Source: Chamaea fasciata (Eukaryota > Chordata > Aves > Passeriformes > Sylviidae). From it: a stretch of DNA of 64,000 nt. The DNA is taken from the NCBI GenBank assembly GCA_029207755.1, contig JARCOQ010000007.1, positions 41,187,656 to 41,251,655 of the forward strand. Reading direction: 5' to 3'. A model generated the notes under the pieces. That model saw only the letters and a list, made by a program, of their open reading frames with translations. It was not told the DNA's origin and ran no database searches. Position numbers and translations under genes: made by a program. Positions 57,191-64,000 of this stretch are shown one piece after another; position 1 is the stretch's first letter; every line of letters starts with the position of its first letter.

Positions 57191-57689
57191 AATAAAAACA
57201 TTTAGTATATTTTGTTCATTACAAATAATTGAGAGGAGATTTGAACATCTTGTATATGTGCCTGTAAAAATCAGAAATGCAAGATATTAAACCACTCCTT
57301 AATCTCATAGAGGAAGGCAAAACAATAACCAGTGACTGGAAGTGGAAATTAGGGAAATTCAAATGAGAAATTAGGTTGAAATATTTATCAATGAGAGTGA
57401 TTAACCTTTGAAAAACTCTGGAAGGTGCTCACTTTTCTATCCCTTATTATGTTCTAATCAAAGCTAAAATCTTCTGAGAAGAGACAGTTTCATTATTACC
57501 AGATCTGCTTTGGGCAAACCTGAGCAACCAGGGCCCATACAGGAACAGTTAGATGAAACTTAATGTCCCACAGTCATAGAGGAACCAGAAAAGTTAAAAT
57601 TCCCTTCTGAATTGATGATCTCTGTGTATCTTCTTGTATCTCCTAGGTCTGGACGTTTTCTGAACCAGACCTGGTAATGGTTCAAAAGG

Positions 57690-58183
57690 CAGAGCTGTAC
57701 TCTGCTCTACTCTCCATTGGTGTGGCCTCACCTCGAGTGCTGTGTGCGGTTTTGGGCACCACAATGTAAGAAGGACATTAAACTATTAAAGAATGTCCAA
57801 AAGAGAGCTAAGAAGATGGTGAAGGACTTTGAGGGGAAGCCTTCTGAGGAGCGACTGAGGTTCCTTGCTCTGTTCAACCTGGAGAAGAGAAGACTGAGGG
57901 GAGACGTCACTGCAGTCACAACTTCCTTTAGACGTGAAGCCGAGGGGCAGGCACCGAACTCTTCTCTCTGGTGACCAGTGACAGAACCGGAGGGAATGGC
58001 CTGAAGTTGGGAGAGCAGAGGTTTACGTTCGATATTAGAAAAAGGTTCTCCACCCAGAGGGTGGTTGGGCACTGGAAGAGGCTCCCCAGGAAGTGGTCAC
58101 AGCATCAAACCAGACAGTTCAAGAAGCATCAGGACAATGCTCTCAGGCACATGGTGTGATTCTTGGGGTGTCCTGTGCAGGGT
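57690..58183 (+). mobile_element. CR1 LINE fragment, 5' part, interrupted by an LTR
   Basis: Encodes [20 protein letters not shown] and [17 protein letters not shown], typical of the CR1 ORF2 C terminus, with the frame open to 57974. It then runs through TTCTCCACCCAGAGGGTGGT and ATTCTTGGGGTGTCCTGTGC, the CR1 3' UTR. It breaks off at CAGGG, where the LTR begins, and resumes at 58915. Confidence 0.9.
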
Positions 58184-58909
58184 GTTGGGGGTTAGGTCTG
58201 TTCCTTTTTTACTCTAAAGAATTTTTCCCCATAAGTTGCTAGGAGACTTAAGTACTGGGTGCTTAAGGGTGCTTGACCAAAACAAAGAGGTGGCCAAAAG
58301 CTGGGAGGGAGAGACAAGGACAGGGCTGGGGGCAGCATCACTCTCTTGCTCTTGGCATGGCATCGGAGAGGACACGGGCAGGCTGCTGCTTGCTGCGGGA
58401 GGAGTTCGCTGTCCCAGCCGGGTCCAGTGTTGAGAAAATCCACCACCATCTGCTCGTGGGCCTCGGAACGCTGAGCTCGCCTCCCCACACCCTGCTGGGC
58501 TGGCCCTGTCCCGCCACCGCCGTTTCTTCGGCACTGCCTTGAGGCTTTTTGATACTCTGTGGCCCTGCACCTGCTGCCCTGCCGGGACATCCCTGCAGTT
58601 CCAGCTACCACCTAGGAGCTTCTGATCATCCACCAGCCCGGGATTTTCCACCGTTCCAGCTTGGTTGCTCTGAGTCCCAAGAGATTGGACTGCCCCGGGC
58701 TTTGTGAAACAGTCCCTCAAGGTTCCTGGTTATGTTATTATTAATGCTATAGTTGCTTTTTTATTTGCCTTTGTTATACATACTAGTAGAGAACTGTTAT
58801 TCCTATCTCCATACCTCTGCCTGAAAGCCCCTTTAGTTTTCTAAATTATAATAATTCGAAGAGAGGCCCTGCCCCTCCTTAGCAGATACCTGTCTTTCAA
58901 ACCAAGACA
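58184..58909. mobile_element. Solo LTR (726 bp) inserted in a CR1 element
   Basis: Begins TGTTGGGGGTTAGGTCTG and ends AAACCAAGACA, flanked by the 5-bp direct repeat CAGGG at 58179-58183 and 58910-58914. TG...CA ends plus a 5-bp target duplication fit an ERVL-type LTR. The CR1 sequence on either side joins cleanly once the LTR and one CAGGG are ignored. The 168-codon and smaller frames inside are LTR sequence and not genes. Transcription direction of the LTR was not determined. Confidence 0.85.
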
Positions 58910-58914
58910 CAGGG

Positions 58915-58970
58915 ACAAAAGTTTGACTCAATGATCCTTGTGTGTCCCTTCCAACCTAGTTTATTCTGTG
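58915..58970 (+). mobile_element. CR1 LINE fragment, 3' end after the LTR
   Basis: TTTGACTCAATGATCCTTGT then a GTCCCTTCCAACC block and TATTCTGTG-like end: the last 55 bases of the same CR1 copy as 57690-58183. Confidence 0.85.
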
Positions 58971-61900
58971 CTTCTCTCGAAAGAAACATTAGGCAAGGAA
59001 TGGTTCTGAGATTCTGAAATGTATTTTCCCCAAATATAAATCTTTCTAAGGCAAAAAGGATTAATTCCTTTCTGTTTTTATCAGGATTTTTTTTTACAAT
59101 ATCTTTCTGGACGATAATGACATCGGCTTTCCATATGCATCTCTATTCACAAAATGGTTGTGCCAAAATGATCCTCAGTATGGTGAGTAAGGAGTTCAGG
59201 CTCTGTGGACGTCTTGGCATAGCTGGGAGCAGGGGCATTTTTACTTTGACGAGAATATCACAGCTGGTTCTAAGAACGTATTTCTGATGCATTCTGAGGA
59301 GTCTTTGGGGGTAGATTTAGGCTGTTAAATCCTCTGCACCTTTTTAATCTACTTTAACACTTTTCACATTTGCAAACCCAGGATTAAATGGTTCATGAAA
59401 TATCTTGTAACAAATGAAGATGATGATACAAAATAATGGAATAAGCTATTGTTAATATCAGATATCTGTATGCCTACCAGTTACAGCGCACGGTAGGATA
59501 AAAATTATCAAAATAAACGACCCTTCTTAACTCAAGGGATAAATTATGGACAGGTAAGATGCTAAACAGTGAAAGAGAAGAGATTTAACTAGATGGAAAG
59601 ATTCAACCACATCAGCAGCTCCTGTACTTCACATTCCCTTAGGTGTTACAGGCAGCACTCGGAATAATTACAGATGGGGGGAAAAGACCACAAGGTTTAT
59701 TAGTGTTTTTGTTAAAAAAAAAAAATAATTTATTCGAGCTATGCCTGTGTTCTCTGGAATGACTGAAATGAAGGCTGGTTTAATTTCTGTTTTTTGTTGC
59801 ATATTGCAGAATAGTTAACTTCCTCAGGCAAAAATGTTCTCATGTACTTAAGTAATAAACACAAGACTCTGGGGGTGTTTTGCAAAGGTCTTGGAAGCAT
59901 TCCACTTCCAGGTCATAATTTCATACAGGACATGTTGGCCCATTGACACTTTCCAACAACCTGCAAGAAGTGGAGTGCCCTTTAGGCACCAACAGCTTTA
60001 ACAAATTAAGTAAGGGGAATTTTTTTGCCAACAGAAATTATGAGAGAAAGGTATGGAGGTGGCATGCAATTGTCTAAACTGATATCACACAAGAAGGTTG
60101 AGCAAAGGCCTTGAAGGAACAAAATACTGGTAGAAGGGGATTTTGCAGCTCATGTAAAGCCCTCCTCTCCAAGGAACACATCACCTTCTATTGTCACATT
60201 CAGACTTCGGTGACTACAGAGTCCCAGGGACTGAATGACCTTGGGCAATGGGCATGTTTTTGTCGAGAGATGTTTTATCCAAATATTGGCTCTGTACAGT
60301 ATGATTGGTAAGAAGATGCTATTTTAAAATTTTATGGCTTCCAGAGTCAGCGCTGAATTTTCTATTGCTGATATAAAGGCAAACCTGACAATATCCATTT
60401 AAGTTGGACCAAGAATGGAGTGAGTTTGACCTATCAGAAGACCTGTGTGAATATGTTATCTTCTGGAATTACCTCCAGGTAGGAAGTTGCTGTATTTCTT
60501 CCGTGTTGCTTTGCACACCTGTCAACTGTTATATAGAGATATTTGTAATATTTCATCTGGTGACCTGACCAAATCAGAAAAGAACCAGAAAACATTTGAG
60601 AAGTACGGATCTCTAGCAGTAGAGATCCCACTAGCCATATCTTTAACTTGTACAAATTGGCATTGCTACAGTGATTTTTAGAGTTGAACTTGTTTATAGC
60701 TGCAGAAGATAGATCTGCCTCAATATTTGTGTTGCTGACCATTCACAGGACAGAGATCAGAAAAGTCAATGGTCAAGGTCTTTTGGTAGCAATTTCTCAC
60801 CATGCCTTTCCACATCTCCTCTAAAATGATATCTGGGTCCACAAAATCATAGGATCAACTGCTTTCTGGGTCTGTTTTATTCTCTTTTCCCATGCCTCCT
60901 CTCCATACATGAGGAATATCTGATATAAGTGAGCCTTTGCGGATATCTTGCCATGTTCTTCATCAAAGTGAATCTAAAAAAGACATCGATTCTCAATAGG
61001 GAGGGCCGATACTGACCTTCTGTCCTCTCTTCAGGCAGTCTGGCTGCCCTTGCTGCTCGGGTGCTTGGGACGGAGAGGCTGAGTCTTTGGGTTTGCATCT
61101 GCATTTCATGAGATTCACACCTGGGATGCAAATGTCTTCAACAGAAATGAAAAGGAAACGCTTTTCACAGTTTGTCTTTCACAGCAATTTGGGGTAATCT
61201 GAGATTTAATTTATTCACCAGTTGAAAAGGGAAGGGAAATCAAGCCAGCATCTTTCTTTCAAGCCAGGGTTTTTCTTGCATAGCCCCATGCAGGCGCACA
61301 CAAAAGAGCTCTGATCACTCTAACTAGGTGCTTGTTCTAATTATAGAAAGATTTAGCGTTGGTTACATAATTGCCCACTGCACATCAGCACACGGCATTG
61401 TTATGCTACAAAAGCCTCTTTTTTGTTCCCCTCTCTGCAGCAGACCCAGTGTCAGCCTGTTTAACAGAAAGCTGCAAGGAACAAAATATTTCTGAAGAAA
61501 CCTCCCATAGCTTTTCCGGGAGAGGCCAGCAAAAATCAGATGCTGACCTGCTCCCTGTGCTGGGAGCATTGCCAGCATGTGGGATCTAGCATTTAAAGCA
61601 GGGATTGATAGCCCGGGCAGCAGTCTTTTAAGCATCCCGGGTAGAAGCAGTGGGCTGTGGTCAGGAATCAGTGGTTGTGCTGAGGTTAGAGTCGCTGTTT
61701 TTGATTTTTATATGCAATAGCACAGTAACTTTAAATGGACACACCACTATTATGCCTGAGCCATGGAGGTTGTGAATTTACAAACAAAAAAATCTATCGC
61801 AAAACTTACATATATCTTAGTAGACACAAGAACAGTAGACCTTTTCCCTGTATTTTTAAAATTACATGGTTCAGAGTTGTTACTTCACGTTCAATCTGTA

Positions 61901-62351
61901 TTTATTTCTCTCATTTCCTCAGCAGTACAGCAAGTGCACATCTCCCTGACTTTTTATTTTCTTCCTCTTTTCCCTCCAAACCGTGAAGCTTCCTTCCAAC
62001 AGTCTTTCCTACATAATTTGTAATGGTCCAAGACTAAGCTGTGATGCTTCACTGCCCCCCATCAGTTCAAAAGCTCCCATCTGTCCTAGAAGGGAAAGAA
62101 ACTTACGGGCTTGCAGCCAGTTTAGCCATCATATGACTGATACAGCAACTGGCCATGTGGACCCTGTATCCTCAGTGTGCCAGCAGGGTAATCACCCTTA
62201 TCTCTGCCCTTCATAATTTGTAGCTGCTTTGTTTCTTAGAGATAATATTTAGCAGGAAGCCCTCACTGTGCAGGCATTGACATTAAGGTCTGCCGCAGAA
62301 TACGAGTGAGGAAAACAAAAATGAAGTGAAGCTGGACGGAAACAAAAGGGG
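58971..62351. other. Intergenic, nothing recognised
   Basis: No exon of the expected next gene (ADCK1), no RNA gene and no identifiable transposon. Contains a short A-run near 59714. Open frames are short and unsupported. Confidence 0.4.
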
Positions 62352-63590
62352 TGCTGTGGCAGCTTGACTCTTATCTGGATAGCACTTGCCAACCAATGTG
62401 CTCTGTCACACCCCTCCTCAGCTGGAGAGGGAGAAACAATAACAAAAGCTTCATGGGCTGAGATAAAGACAGGGAGAGATCAGTCACTAACTACTGTCAG
62501 GGCAAAACATGAGGACTGGGGGAAAATGAAATTAATTTATTTTTAATTTATTACCAATCAGACTGAGTAGGGTAGTGAGAAATAACCTCAAATTTTAAGA
62601 AACACCTTCCTCAACTCTCCCTTCTTCCTGGGCTCAACTTCACTCCCAGTTTTCTCTATTTCCTCTCCACTAGAAGAGCGGAGTGACAGGGAATGGGGGT
62701 TGTAGTCAGTTCAAAACACATGAATTGTATGTTGCTGCTCCTTCTGTCACAGGGATAGAACTCCTCACACTCTTCCCCTGCTCTGTTGTGGGGTCCCTCC
62801 CCTGGAGATTTCTCCAAAAACTTCTTCAATATGAGTCCTTCCCATGACTTCCAGTTCCTTGTGAACTTCTCCAGCATGGCCCCTCCACAGGGTCACAAGT
62901 CCTGCCAGCAAATCTGCTCCAGTGTGGGCTCCTCTTTTCATAGGTCCAGAGGTCCTGCCAGGTACAGCTCTAGGGGGTCACAGGGTCACAGCCTCCTTTG
63001 GGCATCCACAGGCTGCAGGTGGACATCTGATACACCATGGCCCTCCATGGGCTGCAGAGGCACAGCTGCCTCATCATGGTCTTCATCACAGGCTCCAGGA
63101 GAATCTCAGCTCTGGCACCTGGAGTATTATGACCCTAAGATTAGCTCAACTAGTTAGAGAATGTGCTAATAACACCGAGGTTGTGGCATTGATCCCAGTG
63201 TGGGCCATTCACTGAAGAGTTGGACTTGATGTTCTTTCTGGGTGCCTTAGGATATTGTGTGATCTGAAAATAGCCACCTCCTGCCTCTCCTTCTCCTTGG
63301 ACCTTGGTGTCTGCAAGAGCTGTTTCCTTCACATATTTCCATTATTTTCTTCTCTGACTGCAATTACTTCTGCACAATAATTTTTTTTTTCTCTTCTTAA
63401 CTATGCAATCAGACAGGTGCTACCACTGTCACTGACAGGCTCGGCCTTGGCCAGCAGCAGGCCTGTCTTGGAGCCAGCTGGGCTTGGGCCTGTCAGACAT
63501 GGGGGAGACTTCTATCAGCTTTTCACAAAAGCCACCCTATAGCCTCCCCCACTAACAAAACCTTGCCACACAAATCCAATGTAGGTACCC
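62352..63590 (-). mobile_element. Long avian LTR (over 1 kb), split by a SINE
   Basis: From memory this matches, in reverse complement, a long LTR common in songbird genomes. Landmarks on the plus strand in order: CTCCTCAGCTGGAGAGGGAG (62416), GACAGGGAGAGATCAGTCAC (62469), TTTATTACCAATCAGACTGA (62547), a set of AGTC/GGTC-CTGCCAG units (62880-62965), GGCTCGGCCTTGGCCAGCAG (63440), then AGACATGGGGGAGACTTCTA (63496) and AAAACCTTGCCACACAAA (63558). Minus-strand AATAAA signals lie at 62536-62541 and 62547-62552, so the LTR reads along the minus strand. The right end is indistinct and no target duplication was found. No retroviral coding sequence adjoins. Confidence 0.7.
63131..63266 (+). mobile_element. 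tRNA-Ile-derived SINE (TguSINE1-like) inside the LTR
   Basis: The head resembles tRNA-Ile: TTAGCTCAACTAGTTAGAG (A-box region), an anticodon loop CTAATAA with AAT at 63168-63170, a decayed B box GCATTGATCCC (63186-63196), and TGGGCCA. It continues into AGAGTTGGACTTGATGTTCT and ends GATATTGTGTGATCTG, a CR1-like tail. tRNA-Ile head plus CR1 tail is the layout of the songbird SINE TguSINE1. Both Pol III boxes are mutated, so this is a dead copy. Confidence 0.8.
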
Positions 63591-63769
63591 ATCAAATGTT
63601 CCCAATATTATGTTGCTCTTTTATGAAAATATTTAACACACCATTGTCCCAAAGCCAGGGACAAGGTAGTTAAATTACATTTACAGCATTTTTCCACAGG
63701 GGCTTGGATGTAAAACCTATTCATCCAGGAAGAGAGACTTGCCATCAGGATGTTTTCTTGAGTGCACTG

Positions 63770-64000
63770 TCCTGGTGTCCTGAGTTAGAAGATGGGGACA
63801 GGGAGCAGAATAGTCCCCCTGAAATCGAGGAGAACGCAGTTAGTGACCTGCTGAGCCACTTACGTGGTCACAGGTCTGTGGGACCGGATGGGATCCATCC
63901 TAGGATGACGAGGAAGCTGGCAGATGAGCTTGTGAAGCTGCTCTCCCTAATTTACCATCAGTCCTGGCTCCCTGGGGAGGTCCCAGATGACTCAAGGTTA
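63770..64000 (+). mobile_element. CR1 LINE, start of the reverse-transcriptase domain (runs off the window)
   Basis: The frame ending at 64000 stays open for at least 70 codons: PELEDGDREQNSPPEIEEN, then AVSDLLSHL, GPDGIHPRMTRKLADEL and LIYHQSWLPGEVPDD. CR1 ORF2 has GPDGIHPRVLRELADV and IYQQSWLTGEVPEDW at this place. More of the element is expected beyond the right edge. Confidence 0.88.

Noticed and set aside
58192..58720. Minus-strand frames of 139 and 168 codons
   Set aside because: They lie wholly inside the 726-bp LTR, whose GC-rich middle keeps frames open.
63131..63207. A functional tRNA-Ile(AAT) gene
   Set aside because: A and B boxes are mutated and the sequence continues into a CR1-like tail, so it is a SINE head.
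54700..64000. Exons of ADCK1, the next gene expected by synteny
   Set aside because: No kinase-like (ABC1/UbiB) peptide with splice sites was found; it probably starts beyond the window.

Overview
This is vertebrate nuclear DNA, almost certainly from a bird and probably from a songbird. The coding sequence is split into short exons with GT-AG introns. CR1 LINE fragments are scattered on both strands, there are avian-type LTRs, and a decayed tRNA-Ile-headed SINE with a CR1-like tail (TguSINE1-like, a songbird type) sits at 63131-63266. Gene order matches human 14q24.3 (SPTLC2, ALKBH1, SLIRP, SNW1, with ADCK1 expected beyond the right edge). By the usual human-14/chicken-5 correspondence this would be a chromosome 5-like macrochromosome; that last step is inference.

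Layout: (1) 1-900 is a CpG island holding the first 15 codons of SPTLC2 (minus strand, running off the left edge) and a spaced array of CCAAT boxes. (2) 900-18770 is intergenic, with three old CR1 pieces, a 41-T run and a pair of about 216-bp repeat arms in inverted orientation 1.9 kb apart. (3) 18773-32204 is ALKBH1 on the minus strand, six coding exons, 367 codons. (4) ALKBH1 and SLIRP are head to head: their start codons are 65 bp apart, and each lies inside a nearly identical mirrored ATGGCGGC (YY1/TISU-type) element. (5) 32270-36203 is SLIRP on the plus strand, four coding exons, 106 codons. (6) 36219-54424 is SNW1 on the minus strand, 14 coding exons, 538 codons. Its only canonical poly(A) signal lies inside the SLIRP 3' UTR, so the two genes appear to overlap tail to tail. 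(7) 54430-54700 is the SNW1 CpG promoter, with paired ZNF143/THAP11-type motifs, NRF1-type and CRE-type sites. (8) 54700-64000 is a repeat-rich flank: a CR1 split by a 726-bp LTR with a 5-bp target duplication, another LTR-like block, a third long LTR carrying the SINE, and the start of a CR1 reverse-transcriptase reading frame at the right edge.

The four genes do not form a pathway (sphingolipid synthesis, nucleic-acid demethylation, mitochondrial mRNA stability, splicing/transcription co-regulation). They are housekeeping genes whose ends are tightly packed: ALKBH1 and SLIRP share a promoter, and SLIRP and SNW1 share a 3' end. Both ALKBH1 and SLIRP proteins act wholly or partly in mitochondria. 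I found no sign of a novel enzyme system, operon, CRISPR array or similar; the most unusual signals are regulatory architecture and nested transposons.
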